Source: Croceimicrobium sp965656185 (lineage in GTDB: Bacteria > Bacteroidota > Bacteroidia > Flavobacteriales > Schleiferiaceae). From it: a stretch of 64,000 bases of DNA. The stretch spans positions 248,001 to 312,000 of the forward strand of contig CBFHJH010000002.1 of the NCBI GenBank assembly GCA_965656185.1. The letters run 5' to 3'. The notes under the pieces were generated by a model. That model saw only the letters and a list, made by a program, of their open reading frames with translations. It was not told the origin of the DNA and made no database searches. The position numbers and the translations under genes are program-made. Positions 25,285 to 33,193 of this stretch are shown here, piece by piece (the stretch's first letter is position 1; each line of letters begins with the position of its first letter).

Positions 25285-26588
25285 TGCGCACTAAGCACCG
25301 CAAGAAGAATAAGATCAATATCGTAACCCTGGGTTGCTCAAAAAACCTTTACGACAGTGAGGTTCTAATGGGGCAATTACAGGCGAATGGCAAGGAAGTG
25401 GCCCACGAAGAAGAGGGCAATATCGTGGTGATCAATACCTGCGGTTTTATTGAAAATGCCAAGGAGGAATCGGTAAACACCATTCTCGATTTTGTACAGC
25501 GAAAAGAAGAAGGGGAGGTAGAACGCGTTTTCGTAACGGGCTGCCTTTCCGAGCGCTACAAGCCAGACCTTGAAAAGGAAATTCCCGACGTGGACCAATA
25601 TTTCGGTACGCGTGACTTGCCATTGCTCTTAAAAGCTTTAGGAGCAGATTACAAAAAGGAATTGGTGGGAGAGCGTCTTAGTACTACCCCCCAGCACTAC
25701 GCCTACATGAAGATCTCGGAAGGTTGCGATCGACCTTGTTCTTTCTGTGCCATCCCTTTAATGCGCGGCGGACATCGTTCCACCCCCATCGAAGATTTGG
25801 TAACAGAGGCGCAGAAATTGGCGGCAAAGGGTGTTAAGGAATTATTGCTCATCGCCCAAGATCTTACCTATTACGGTCTAGATCTTTACAAAAAGCGTGC
25901 ATTGGCCGAACTTTTGAAAGAACTAGTGATAGTAGAAGGTATTGAATGGATCCGTTTACATTATTTATTTCCTACTGGTTTCCCGGAGGAAGTGCTGGAT
26001 GTGATCCGCGAAGAACCGAAGATCTGCGATTACATCGATATTCCGCTTCAACATATCGCAGACCCAGTGCTTAAATCAATGCGTCGTGGTACCACTAAGG
26101 AGCGGACCGACCGCTTATTGCGGATGATGCGTGAAAAAGTACCGGGCATCGCTATTCGCACCACCATTATTGTGGGGTATCCCGGTGAAACGGAGGCTGA
26201 TTTTGCCGTTTTGAAGGAATGGGTCAAAGAAATGCGCTTCGAGCGTTTGGGAGTTTTTACCTACAGTCACGAGGAAAATACCCATGCCTTTAAATTGGAA
26301 GATGACGTTCCGGCCGAAGTGAAACAAGCACGAGCGGATGAACTTATGGCGATCCAGCAAAAGATCTCGGCCGAGCACAATGCAGCCTTAGTAGGAAGAC
26401 GCTTAAAGGTCTTGATCGACCGTAAGGAAGGAGACTTTTTTGTGGGTCGTTCCGAATACGATTCTCCTGATGTGGATAATGAGGTATTAATTAGTGCCGA
26501 TTACCTTCCTTTTGGTGAATTCGTGGAGGTAGAGATTACCGATAGTGCCGATTATGACCTCTTCGCCATCCCCGTGCAAGCCACCTAA
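25284..26588 (+). CDS. rimO: Ribosomal protein S12 methylthiotransferase RimO
   Basis: A 434-residue radical SAM enzyme that adds a methylthio group to an Asp of ribosomal protein S12. The N-terminal methylthiotransferase domain carries the [4Fe-4S] ligands C18, C53 and C87. The radical SAM cluster is C148-x3-C152-x2-C155 (CDRPCSFCAIP), followed by IPLQHIADPVLKSMRRG and a C-terminal TRAM domain. All six cluster cysteines are present. It overlaps the ftsY stop by 1 base. The same pairing with ftsY is common in Bacteroidota. Confidence 0.96.
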   Translation: MRTKHRKKNKINIVTLGCSKNLYDSEVLMGQLQANGKEVAHEEEGNIVVINTCGFIENAKEESVNTILDFVQRKEEGEVERVFVTGCLSERYKPDLEKEIPDVDQYFGTRDLPLLLKALGADYKKELVGERLSTTPQHYAYMKISEGCDRPCSFCAIPLMRGGHRSTPIEDLVTEAQKLAAKGVKELLLIAQDLTYYGLDLYKKRALAELLKELVIVEGIEWIRLHYLFPTGFPEEVLDVIREEPKICDYIDIPLQHIADPVLKSMRRGTTKERTDRLLRMMREKVPGIAIRTTIIVGYPGETEADFAVLKEWVKEMRFERLGVFTYSHEENTHAFKLEDDVPAEVKQARADELMAIQQKISAEHNAALVGRRLKVLIDRKEGDFFVGRSEYDSPDVDNEVLISADYLPFGEFVEVEITDSADYDLFAIPVQAT

Positions 26589-26604
26589 CTCTAGGAAAGT
26601 CTTA

Positions 26605-27096
26605 TTAGGAAAGAAGTTTTCGTAGCCCAGCCATGCGCAGGGCGGCGGCGGCAGCTTCTGCGCCCTTATTTCCGTGCTTACCGCCGGCGCGTGCGCGGCT
26701 TTGCTCGATGGTGTTATCGGTAAGAACACAAAAGATCACTGGGGTGTCGAAACGTAAATTCAGTTCGGTAATACCTTGGGTAACACTATCACAAACAAAA
26801 TCGAAATGCCGGGTCTCACCTTGGATCACATTACCGATCGCGATCACCGCATCGTATTGCTTACCCTCGCAGAGCTTTTTCGCTGCATAGGTGATTTCTA
26901 CCGTGCCCGGAACTCCGTAATGGTGAATGTTAAGGGGAAGCACGCCGCAGCTCTGCAAGGCTGCTTTAGCTCCCTCAAATAAAGCGCTAGTAATCTCAGC
27001 ATTCCATTCGGCCACCACGCAAGCGATCTTCATCTCACGCCCATCGGGGAGGTTCTGTGGGTCAATGGCGGAAAGATCGTGGCCAGCGGTTGCCAT
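26605..27096 (-). CDS. ribH: 6,7-dimethyl-8-ribityllumazine synthase
   Basis: A 163-residue enzyme for the penultimate step of riboflavin synthesis, forming large hollow capsids or pentamers in the cytoplasm. Recognisable elements are the substrate-binding start IACVVAEWNAEIT, VPGTVEITYAAKKL, AVIAIGNVIQGETRHFDFV with the catalytic His, and VIFCVLTDNTIEQSRARAGGKHGNKG. It has about 20 extra residues at the N-terminus. It lies 5 bases downstream of the TPR membrane protein gene and is convergent with rimO. Confidence 0.95.
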   Translation of the reverse strand: MATAGHDLSAIDPQNLPDGREMKIACVVAEWNAEITSALFEGAKAALQSCGVLPLNIHHYGVPGTVEITYAAKKLCEGKQYDAVIAIGNVIQGETRHFDFVCDSVTQGITELNLRFDTPVIFCVLTDNTIEQSRARAGGKHGNKGAEAAAAALRMAGLRKLLS

Positions 27097-27101
27097 AGGA
27101 A

Positions 27102-27782
27102 TTAATTTGAGGCTACGCGGCCTAAATAGCGCTCGATATCGGTACCCTGACGAGATTCGGGGTATTCTTCCTTAATGCGCTGATAATATTCGGCAGCCGC
27201 TTCTTTATCCTCTAATTGCTCGGCCAATAGTCCGGCTTTTAGGAGATAAAAAGGTACCACGTAATTGTTCTCATTGGTATTAACCGCCTTCTCATAGTAC
27301 TCCATCGCCTCTTCGGTTTGGTTAAGCTCTAAGAAAGCATCACCGATAGAACCTTTGGCGATAACCGCTAGAATAGGGTCTTGGGTATGAAACTCGTCCA
27401 ATAATTTGATCGCATTTTCATACTCTTTTAAGCGTAAAAAGCTGATGCCAGCATAGTAGTTGGCTAAGTTGCCAACCTTGGTGCCACTGTATTCGGCGGC
27501 AATATCAAGGAATCCCATATAGTTCGCACCACCAGACACAGCCTGACTAAGTGAGTCCACTTCGAAAAGACGTTGAGCGCGTGCAATAGCGTTTTGCGCT
27601 TCCATCTCCTTGGGCTCTTGGTAGAACTTTAAATAGGAAATATAACCACCAACGATCGCAAAGATCGCGATGGCTGCAATTGTGATATTTTGGCGATTCT
27701 CTTCGAAAAAGCGCTCGAGGCTGCTAATAGATTGTGTAACGTCTACTAATACTTCTTCGTCTTGTTGTTTCTTTTTAGCCAT
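27102..27782 (-). CDS. Tetratricopeptide repeat membrane protein (YfgM-like layout)
   Basis: A 226-residue protein started at the ATG at 27782 (MAKKKQQDEE). A cytoplasmic N-terminus of about 35 residues leads to one transmembrane helix (about 38-55) and at least three TPR units (e.g. YAGISFLRLKEYENAIKLLD; AFLELNQTEEAMEYYEKAV; AAEYYQRIKEEYPES). This is the layout of YfgM-type ancillary factors linked to protein export or envelope assembly, but that identity is inferred from topology alone. It forms an operon with ribH and is divergent from recF. Confidence 0.8.
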   Translation of the reverse strand: MAKKKQQDEEVLVDVTQSISSLERFFEENRQNITIAAIAIFAIVGGYISYLKFYQEPKEMEAQNAIARAQRLFEVDSLSQAVSGGANYMGFLDIAAEYSGTKVGNLANYYAGISFLRLKEYENAIKLLDEFHTQDPILAVIAKGSIGDAFLELNQTEEAMEYYEKAVNTNENNYVVPFYLLKAGLLAEQLEDKEAAAEYYQRIKEEYPESRQGTDIERYLGRVASN

Positions 27783-27811
27783 TATGCCGAAATAATTCTG
27801 TAAATAGGCGG

Positions 27812-27819
27812 CAAAAGTA
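27812..27819 (-). promoter_or_regulatory. -7 box TACTTTTG for the TPR-ribH operon
   Basis: A perfect TAnnTTTG on the minus strand, 29 bases before the ATG at 27782, in a divergent promoter region shared with recF. No clear -33 element. Confidence 0.5.
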
Positions 27820-27846
27820 ACCAAAAATCCTTTCTATGCTAATTCG

Positions 27847-27876
27847 TTGCTATCGGGAAAATGCGCTTTAATTTTG
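27847..27876 (+). promoter_or_regulatory. Promoter for recF, -7 box 4 bases before the ATG
   Basis: TTG at 27847-27849, 19 bases, then TAATTTTG (27869-27876). The recF ATG is at 27881, so transcription should begin at or next to the start codon and the mRNA should be leaderless or nearly so. Confidence 0.65.
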
Positions 27877-27880
27877 CATC

Positions 27881-28978
27881 ATGCACTTAAAGCATTTACA
27901 ATTAATCAATTTTAAGAGCTGGTCTGAAGCGGAATTCGACTTCAGTCCTAAGCTTAACTGCTTTGTGGGCCTTAATGGAGGCGGGAAGACCAATTTACTC
28001 GACGCCATTCATTACCTCTGTTTGAGTAAATCCTATTTTGGCAATCGCGATAACCGCAATATTAAACAGGGTAGCGATTTTTTCATGCTTGAAGGAAACT
28101 TTGAACGCAAGAAAGAAGCCGAGAAGATTTCCTGCTCCCTTAAAAAAGGAGCTAAAAAAGTGCTTAAGCGCAACAAGAAGGAATATGAGAAACTGGCCGA
28201 TCACATTGGCCTATTCCCGGCGGTGGTGATTTCACCCTACGACCGTGACCTTATTACCGATAGCTCCGATACCCGGCGCCGGTTTTTAGACAATGTTATT
28301 AGTCAGGGTAATAGCGAATACCTCTTTCATATTATGCGCTACAACAAAGCGCTACAGCAAAGGAATAGTTTGCTTAAATTTTTTGCAGCCAACCACAACT
28401 TCGATGCTGAAGCCTTGGATCTCTATGATCAGCAGCTTATCGAGCATGGAACTTATGTGGCCCAAAAGCGCGCCGAATTTTGCGATCAATTACGGCCGCG
28501 GATTGAGTTTTATTACCGCTTTATCAGTAGCGATCAAGAGGCCGCGGAGATCGATTATCGCTCGCAGTTTCTCAATCAGGATCCAGCTCAGGGTCTGAGA
28601 GAAAACTTAGAGCGTGACCGGGTTTTACAGTACAGTGCATGGGGCGTGCATCGCGACGACCTGAAATTTCGCTTGAACGATCGCAGTGTGCGTGATTATG
28701 GCTCCCAAGGGCAGCAAAAGTCTTATCTCATTGCCCTCAAATTAGCCCAATATGAGTTTATTCGCGAGCAACAAACTTTAGTGCCCATCCTCTTGTTGGA
28801 TGATATTTTCGACAAGCTGGATGAAGAGCGGGTGGCTAAATTGGTAAAGCTGGTACACGACGAAGATTTTGGTCAGATCTTTATTACCGACACCCATATC
28901 GATCGCACCGCTGATCTGGTAAAACAGATCGACCCTGATGCCCGCATCATTAATGTAAACGAGTTCCATGGATCGTAA
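27881..28978 (+). CDS. recF: DNA replication and repair protein RecF
   Basis: A 365-residue SMC-like ATPase that helps load RecA at gapped DNA. The Walker A motif is at residues 30-37 (GLNGGGKT), the ABC signature is YGSQGQQKSYLIALKLA, and Walker B is ILLLDDIFDKLDEERV near the C-terminus, so all ATP sites are intact. It overlaps the DUF721 gene downstream by 11 bases. In this window it is not next to dnaA, dnaN or gyrB, unlike the classic arrangement. Confidence 0.96.
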   Translation: MHLKHLQLINFKSWSEAEFDFSPKLNCFVGLNGGGKTNLLDAIHYLCLSKSYFGNRDNRNIKQGSDFFMLEGNFERKKEAEKISCSLKKGAKKVLKRNKKEYEKLADHIGLFPAVVISPYDRDLITDSSDTRRRFLDNVISQGNSEYLFHIMRYNKALQQRNSLLKFFAANHNFDAEALDLYDQQLIEHGTYVAQKRAEFCDQLRPRIEFYYRFISSDQEAAEIDYRSQFLNQDPAQGLRENLERDRVLQYSAWGVHRDDLKFRLNDRSVRDYGSQGQQKSYLIALKLAQYEFIREQQTLVPILLLDDIFDKLDEERVAKLVKLVHDEDFGQIFITDTHIDRTADLVKQIDPDARIINVNEFHGS

Positions 28979-29261
28979 TCAGTTTAAGTTGGGAGATGCC
29001 CTGCAAGCTTTTTTGCGCAGTCACGGTTTGGAGGAGCGCTTTTACGAGGCCATCCTCAAAAGCGATTGGCGGGAGATCATGGGAGAGAAGGTGGCCGATA
29101 AGACCAATGATATTAGCTTAGATAAAGGGTGCTTGATCTTATACCTTTCTAGTGCTCCCTTACGCAATCAATTACGCCTCAAGCAAGGCGCCATGATCGA
29201 GTTTTTAAACAAAAAAATAGGCCGCGGAAAGCAGCCTATTCGTAAAGTATTGATTCGCTAA
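28968..29261 (+). CDS. DUF721 protein (DciA-like helicase-loader candidate)
   Basis: A 97-residue protein of the DUF721 family (LGDALQAFLRSHGLEERFYEAILKSDWREIMGEKVADKT, given in parts: family positions W and G-x2-V/I are present). DUF721 includes DciA, the widespread bacterial protein that works with the replicative helicase when DnaC/DnaI is missing. The 11-base overlap with recF and basic C-terminus (KKIGRGKQPIRKVLIR) fit a DNA replication role. The DciA function is inferred from family and neighbour. Confidence 0.85.
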   Translation: MDRNQFKLGDALQAFLRSHGLEERFYEAILKSDWREIMGEKVADKTNDISLDKGCLILYLSSAPLRNQLRLKQGAMIEFLNKKIGRGKQPIRKVLIR

Positions 29262-29282
29262 AACTATAACTAGCCTCAAGCT

Positions 29283-29702
29283 TTAGTGACGCGCGCGGGT
29301 AGCGAAGAAAAAGTTTCCTTCGATTGCGGCATTTTCATCAGAGTCACTGCCGTGGACAGCATTAGCTGCAATCGAAGTGGCATACATCTTACGGATGGTT
29401 CCCTCTGCTGCTTCTGTCGGATTAGTGGCACCGATCAAAGTACGGAAGTCCGCTACTGCATTGTCTTTTTCTAAGATCGCGGCTACGATCGGACCGGAGG
29501 TCATGTATTCTACCAACTCTCCGTAGAATGGACGCTCACTGTGTACTGCGTAAAAGTTTTCGGCATCTTTCTTAGAAAGACGAGTGTACTCCATAGCTAC
29601 GATGCGGAATCCAGCTTCGTTGATCTTAGCTAAAATTGCGCCGATGTGTCCGTTTTCCACCGCATCGGGCTTGATCATGGTAAATGTTCTGTTACCAGCC
29701 AT
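29283..29702 (-). CDS. ndk: Nucleoside diphosphate kinase
   Basis: A 139-residue enzyme that transfers phosphate between nucleoside triphosphates and diphosphates through a phospho-histidine. It has the TMIKPDAVENG start, the catalytic His117 in NAVHGSDSDENA and the usual length. It is a single-gene unit with its own promoter at 29730-29761 and is convergent with the DUF721 gene. Confidence 0.97.
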   Translation of the reverse strand: MAGNRTFTMIKPDAVENGHIGAILAKINEAGFRIVAMEYTRLSKKDAENFYAVHSERPFYGELVEYMTSGPIVAAILEKDNAVADFRTLIGATNPTEAAEGTIRKMYATSIAANAVHGSDSDENAAIEGNFFFATRARH

Positions 29703-29729
29703 TGTATGAATGTTTTATCTATTGGGCGG

Positions 29730-29761
29730 CAAAAGTATTTCAATTGCCTTCCTCCTACAAG
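29730..29761 (-). promoter_or_regulatory. Promoter for ndk
   Basis: On the minus strand CTTG (29761-29758), 20 bases, then TACTTTTG (29737-29730), a near-perfect Bacteroidota promoter 27 bases before the ndk ATG. Confidence 0.7.
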
Positions 29762-29798
29762 AAATGCCATTATTTATTTCTTAAGTCTGGAGAAGGTT

Positions 29799-29806
29799 TA
29801 ACTTTG
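29799..29806 (+). promoter_or_regulatory. -7 box TAACTTTG for the lipoprotein gene at 29836
   Basis: A perfect TAnnTTTG with a TTTC at 29777-29780 as possible -33 element (18-base spacing). The leader is about 25 bases. Confidence 0.6.
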
Positions 29807-29835
29807 TTCACACTAAAACCCATAAATAATTAACG

Positions 29836-30663
29836 ATGAGAATGAAGAACTTATTTAGGATTGGTGGTTTATTGGCTTTTGCTTTGGCCTTTACCGCCTG
29901 TGAAGACGATAATGAATCTAGTTTACCAGCTTTTTTAAGTGTTCAAGAGTTAGGCAGTGGTAGCAATGGTGGTGCTATTACCATCAACCAAGGTGAAAAC
30001 TTGACCTTCGCTTGGGATGCGCGTAAAGGCGATAGCGAACTCGACCAGTTTCGCGTTAGTGTTAGTGGTGCTAACACCCCAAATCCTTTACCAACGAGTA
30101 CTCAAGGGAATGACTTTCCTTACACCGTAAGTAGCGATGATGAGAACACTTATCTAGATACCTTGATCTTTAGCTCCGCCAGTGTAAACTTGGGGGTAAC
30201 CAATTACACTTTTAGCGTGGTAGATTTTGACGGAAACGTAGAGGAAGTAAGCTATGCGGTAACCGTGCAGGCTAACACCACTCCATTGTCTAGTGCCCAG
30301 GCCTTTCAATGGGAAAGAGTAGGCGGTAATGCCGGTACCGGATTGGCTCAATTCGGATTGGAGTGGACCTCTAACTCGACTACTTCGGCCATTGTAGCGG
30401 TAGATGCGGCTACTAAAATGGTAGAACTCAGCGCGGCCGATTGGACCGGAATCACTACCCAAGAAGATCTAGCGGCAGCTATCTCTAATGGTACTGCGGT
30501 AAGTGAGTACCGCGGTGTTTCTTCTCAGGCCAATGGTACTTATGATGATGTCTTGGGGGTAAATCACAATGGCGTGAATTACCTTTTAAATATTCAAGAA
30601 GGAACGGTAAGCACTGGTGGTAGTGGAACAACCATTACCATCGACGGTGAGTACAAGAACTAA
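29836..30663 (+). CDS. Hypothetical lipoprotein, beta-rich
   Basis: A 275-residue protein with a lipoprotein signal ending AFALAFTAC (Cys about 21) followed by acidic EDDNES. Such acidic residues after the lipid-bearing Cys act as a surface-export signal in some Bacteroidota. The body is Ser/Thr/Gly-rich and beta-stranded. A segment at about 40-140 resembles an Ig/fibronectin-like domain (LTFAWDARKGDSELDQFRVSV; TNYTFSVVDFDGNVEEVSY). The rest is not recognised. It may start at the first or third codon (MRMKN). It has its own promoter and terminator. No function can be given. Confidence 0.8.
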   Translation: MRMKNLFRIGGLLAFALAFTACEDDNESSLPAFLSVQELGSGSNGGAITINQGENLTFAWDARKGDSELDQFRVSVSGANTPNPLPTSTQGNDFPYTVSSDDENTYLDTLIFSSASVNLGVTNYTFSVVDFDGNVEEVSYAVTVQANTTPLSSAQAFQWERVGGNAGTGLAQFGLEWTSNSTTSAIVAVDAATKMVELSAADWTGITTQEDLAAAISNGTAVSEYRGVSSQANGTYDDVLGVNHNGVNYLLNIQEGTVSTGGSGTTITIDGEYKN

Positions 30664-30675
30664 GTTTTGAATTGA

Positions 30676-30683
30676 TACTTTTG
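30676..30683 (+). promoter_or_regulatory. -7 box TACTTTTG for bshB1, immediately before a terminator hairpin
   Basis: A perfect TAnnTTTG 39 bases before the bshB1 ATG. The predicted start site falls on the terminator stem at 30686-30705, so the box and the upstream gene's terminator share sequence. No -33 element. Confidence 0.45.
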
Positions 30684-30685
30684 CA

Positions 30686-30711
30686 CCCCGGCCTTTGTGT
30701 CGGGGTTTTTT
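30686..30711 (+). terminator. Rho-independent terminator of the lipoprotein gene
   Basis: CCCCG (30686-30690) pairs with CGGGG (30701-30705) around a 10-base loop and six T residues follow, 23 bases after the stop codon. Confidence 0.75.
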
Positions 30712-30722
30712 ATTGCTCGATT

Positions 30723-31448
30723 ATGAAATTAGATATACTGGCCTTTGGGGCACACCCCGATGATGTGGAATTAAGTTGCTCCGGTACTTTGGCCAAGCAA
30801 GCGGCTTTGGGTTCGAAGTGCGGGGTAGTGGACCTTACTCAAGGGGAGTTAGGTACCCGCGGTACCGCCGAGATACGGTTGCAAGAAGCAGCCGATGCCG
30901 GCAAGATCATGGGCTTAGAGGTACGCGAGAACTTAGGTTTCCGCGATGGTTTTTTTAAAAATGATGAGGAACATCAACTGGCGGTAGCCCGAATGATCCG
31001 TAAATATCGTCCGGAAATCGTTATTGCCAATGCGCCTACCGATCGTCACCCCGATCATGGCCGCGCCTCATTCTTACTTAAGGAGGCGAGTTTTATCGCC
31101 GGTCTGCGTCAGGTGAAAACTGAATTGGATGGTGAGATCCAGAAAGCCTGGCGTCCGCAAATGCTTTTGTATTACATTCAGTTTCAGAGCTTACAGCCCG
31201 ATTTCATAATCGATATCGGAGCGCACATCGAGACCAAGATCGCTTCAATTAAGGCTTACCGCTCTCAGTTCTACGACCCCAACTCAAGTGAGCCCAAAAC
31301 GGTAATTAGCTCAAAAAACTTCTTAGAGTCAGTTACTTATCGTGCCCAAGACATGGGGCGCTTGATCGGGGCCGAATACGGTGAGGGCTTTATCACTGCT
31401 CAAGACCTAGGTCTCGATAATTTAAATAGCCTTAAGGGCGTACGCTAG
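30723..31448 (+). CDS. bshB1: Bacillithiol biosynthesis deacetylase BshB1
   Basis: A 241-residue enzyme, started at the ATG at 30723 because the upstream in-frame codons overlap the terminator of the preceding gene. It belongs to the PIG-L/LmbE zinc deacetylases, with metal motif AHPDD (H11, D13/D14) and the later metal His in the block DRHPDHGRASFLLKEA. BshB1 removes the acetyl group from GlcNAc-malate to make the precursor of bacillithiol, the low-molecular-weight thiol of many Bacteroidota. The match to BshB1 is strong over the full length (DLTQGELGTRG, ENLGFRDGFF). bshA and bshC are not in the window. The 3' end overlaps the convergent glycosyltransferase gene by 17 bases. Confidence 0.92.
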   Translation: MKLDILAFGAHPDDVELSCSGTLAKQAALGSKCGVVDLTQGELGTRGTAEIRLQEAADAGKIMGLEVRENLGFRDGFFKNDEEHQLAVARMIRKYRPEIVIANAPTDRHPDHGRASFLLKEASFIAGLRQVKTELDGEIQKAWRPQMLLYYIQFQSLQPDFIIDIGAHIETKIASIKAYRSQFYDPNSSEPKTVISSKNFLESVTYRAQDMGRLIGAEYGEGFITAQDLGLDNLNSLKGVR

Positions 31449-32556
31449 CATATAGCGCTTTAAATCTTTGCGCAATGGCCCGGTACGAATGCCTCTGCTG
31501 GGCCGCTTGGGAAATTTTCGCTAGATCATATCGGGCATAGTCTTCCATCATTTTTACCATTGCGTTACCCAAGGCATTTTGATTTCCTGCTTCTACTAAA
31601 ATTCCGTTTTGCTCGTCGATCACCTCCGAAATACCGCCCACATTGCTGGCAATTACCGGACGCCCTATACAAAGGCTTTCTAATAGTACCACTGGTTGAT
31701 TCTCTACATTACTAAAGAGCAAAAAGGCCTGGCTTTTCCGCATTTCTTCTGCAACTTCCTGAGGATTCATCGTTGCTAAGATCTCGTATTTATCAGGGCT
31801 CAGCTTGGCCTCAAGCGCTGAGCGAAGTTCAAGACGGTCTCCATCGCCCCCAATAACCAGTTTTACTGCTTGCTGCTCTTCCGCGAAAGCGGCAAAAGCA
31901 TTTACGATGCCACTAATATTCTTGGTGTGTTCCTGCAGGCTTGAGATATGCAGGAATCGGAACTCTTCAGCTCCTTCGGGTGCTTGGTATTGAAAGACCT
32001 CGGGGTCTACCGCATTGCCTATCGCTTCAATAGTACTTTTCACGCCAAAGTCACGTAAACTATTTCCCAAGGCTTCTGAGACGGGAGCTACTACTCTGGC
32101 TTTATTGAAAGTACGTCGGGCTATGCGCTGACTTACTTTTGACCATTCGTGCTGGCGTATTACTTGATAACCTGAGTAATGCTCACTGATCACAAATGGC
32201 ATTTTTCGAAGGAAGCCTAAAAATGCGATTCCTGAGGGGTGACAAACGTGGAGATGAGCGAAGTCCAATTCAAAACCTTGTTCTTGGAGAAAAGAAAAAC
32301 CTCGTTTTAAAGCAAGGTAATGACTGAGAACAGGTCCGCGTTTACGATATAATACCTGAACTTGCGGGAAGGGTTTGGCTTTGTAAATGATCTCCGGCCG
32401 GCTTCCGGGAAAAGCCGATAAAAGGCAGATCGATTCACCTTGCGCTTTTAAGGCCAATAAATGCTGTTCCACGAAGTTGCCTAATCGTGGGTCTTGTGGA
32501 TTGGGATACCAACTGGCAATATGAAGGATAGCTTTCGTGATACAGCTTTTAAGCAA
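31432..32556 (-). CDS. Glycosyltransferase family 4
   Basis: A 374-residue GT-B fold enzyme. The N-terminal half begins ILHIASWYPNPQDPRLGNFV, and the nucleotide-sugar site lies in the C-terminal half (LLFSNVENQPVVLLESLCIGRPVIASNVGGISEVI with the E-x7-E type motif). It probably adds a sugar to a surface glycan. No ATG is available before the conserved start, so it is given the TTG at 32556, only 7 bases beyond the T run of the tRNA-His terminator. Its promoter is not evident. The start is uncertain by a few codons. Confidence 0.86.
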   Translation of the reverse strand: MLKSCITKAILHIASWYPNPQDPRLGNFVEQHLLALKAQGESICLLSAFPGSRPEIIYKAKPFPQVQVLYRKRGPVLSHYLALKRGFSFLQEQGFELDFAHLHVCHPSGIAFLGFLRKMPFVISEHYSGYQVIRQHEWSKVSQRIARRTFNKARVVAPVSEALGNSLRDFGVKSTIEAIGNAVDPEVFQYQAPEGAEEFRFLHISSLQEHTKNISGIVNAFAAFAEEQQAVKLVIGGDGDRLELRSALEAKLSPDKYEILATMNPQEVAEEMRKSQAFLLFSNVENQPVVLLESLCIGRPVIASNVGGISEVIDEQNGILVEAGNQNALGNAMVKMMEDYARYDLAKISQAAQQRHSYRAIAQRFKALYASVRP

Positions 32557-32562
32557 AGAAAT

Positions 32563-32597
32563 AAAAAAAGGCCATTAACTGTAGAAAGTCGATGGCC
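32563..32597 (-). terminator. Rho-independent terminator of tRNA-His
   Basis: On the minus strand GGCCAT (32597-32592) pairs with ATGGCC (32575-32570) around a 16-base loop, followed by seven T residues (32569-32563). It lies 6 bases after the tRNA 3' end. Confidence 0.7.
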
Positions 32598-32602
32598 TCT
32601 AG

Positions 32603-32677
32603 GGTGAAAGACGGGGTTCGAACCCGCGACCTCCGGAACCACAATCCGGCGCTCTAACCAGCTGAGCTACAATCACC
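32603..32677 (-). tRNA. tRNA-His (GTG)
   Basis: A cloverleaf on the minus strand with the extra 5' G(-1) and matching C73 that mark tRNA-His. It has a D arm with GCTC/GAGC, an anticodon stem CCGGA/TCCGG with loop TTGTGGT (anticodon GTG), a variable loop AGGTC and a T arm GCGGG-TTCGAAC-CCCGT. The 3' CCA is not encoded. The acceptor stem reads GTGATTG against CTTTCAC, so two adjacent U-U mismatches occur at pairs 5-68 and 6-67. Confidence 0.95.
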
Positions 32678-32692
32678 ATGTTTTTGGGTCGG

Positions 32693-32700
32693 CAAATGTA
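32693..32700 (-). promoter_or_regulatory. -7 box TACATTTG for tRNA-His
   Basis: A perfect TAnnTTTG on the minus strand, 15 bases before the tRNA 5' end. No clear -33 element. Confidence 0.5.
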
Positions 32701-32740
32701 ATAATTGCTGGACTTATGCGCTGAAAAAAAATGAAAAAAT

Positions 32741-33193
32741 TTAAGGTCGGGGCCTACGTCTTTTTCCAAGCTCCTGCATCAGCCTGCGGTGAAACTGTAC
32801 CTCAAGTCGGTAATAGCTGGCCGCTTTTCGTTGCCCTACCGCTTGAGCAAACCGATCGAGGTACTCGCGCTTTACTTCTGCTATTTTCTTCTGATCTTCA
32901 AGCTCTTGTTTGGTGAACTCCCAGATCTCTTCATCACTTTTCTCCTCCCAATTACGGGCCATCTCTGCCCTTTTAAACTCCGCTTGACGTCGGTCGTGGA
33001 TGGCGTCGAGATCCTTGCGGTAACTATTGTAAATGGGCCAAAATTTTTGTGCTTCCTCTGGGTTTAGGTCCAGTTCATCGGTAATGTATTTGGTCTTGAG
33101 CGATTCGATTCGTTTAAAATCATGTGGCTGTGCCAATAGATTAAAGCCCATTCCGCAAAGCAAGAGGGCGATAAAGAATTTAGAGGTATTCAT
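32741..33193 (-). CDS. Small exported helical protein (Spy/CpxP-like layout)
   Basis: A 150-residue protein with a signal peptide (1-21, ending LLAQ). The mature part is all helical and rich in charge. It contains a repeated LxPEEAQKFWPIY-type element (DLNPEEAQKFWPIYNSYRKD) and ends in a basic, Arg/Pro tail (GKRRRPRP). Small secreted helical proteins of this kind resemble Spy/CpxP periplasmic chaperones or metal sensors, but no signature motif of those families (LTxxQ) is seen. It overlaps the upstream membrane protein gene by 14 bases and is the last gene of the ECF sigma operon. Confidence 0.75.
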   Translation of the reverse strand: MNTSKFFIALLLCGMGFNLLAQPHDFKRIESLKTKYITDELDLNPEEAQKFWPIYNSYRKDLDAIHDRRQAEFKRAEMARNWEEKSDEEIWEFTKQELEDQKKIAEVKREYLDRFAQAVGQRKAASYYRLEVQFHRRLMQELGKRRRPRP

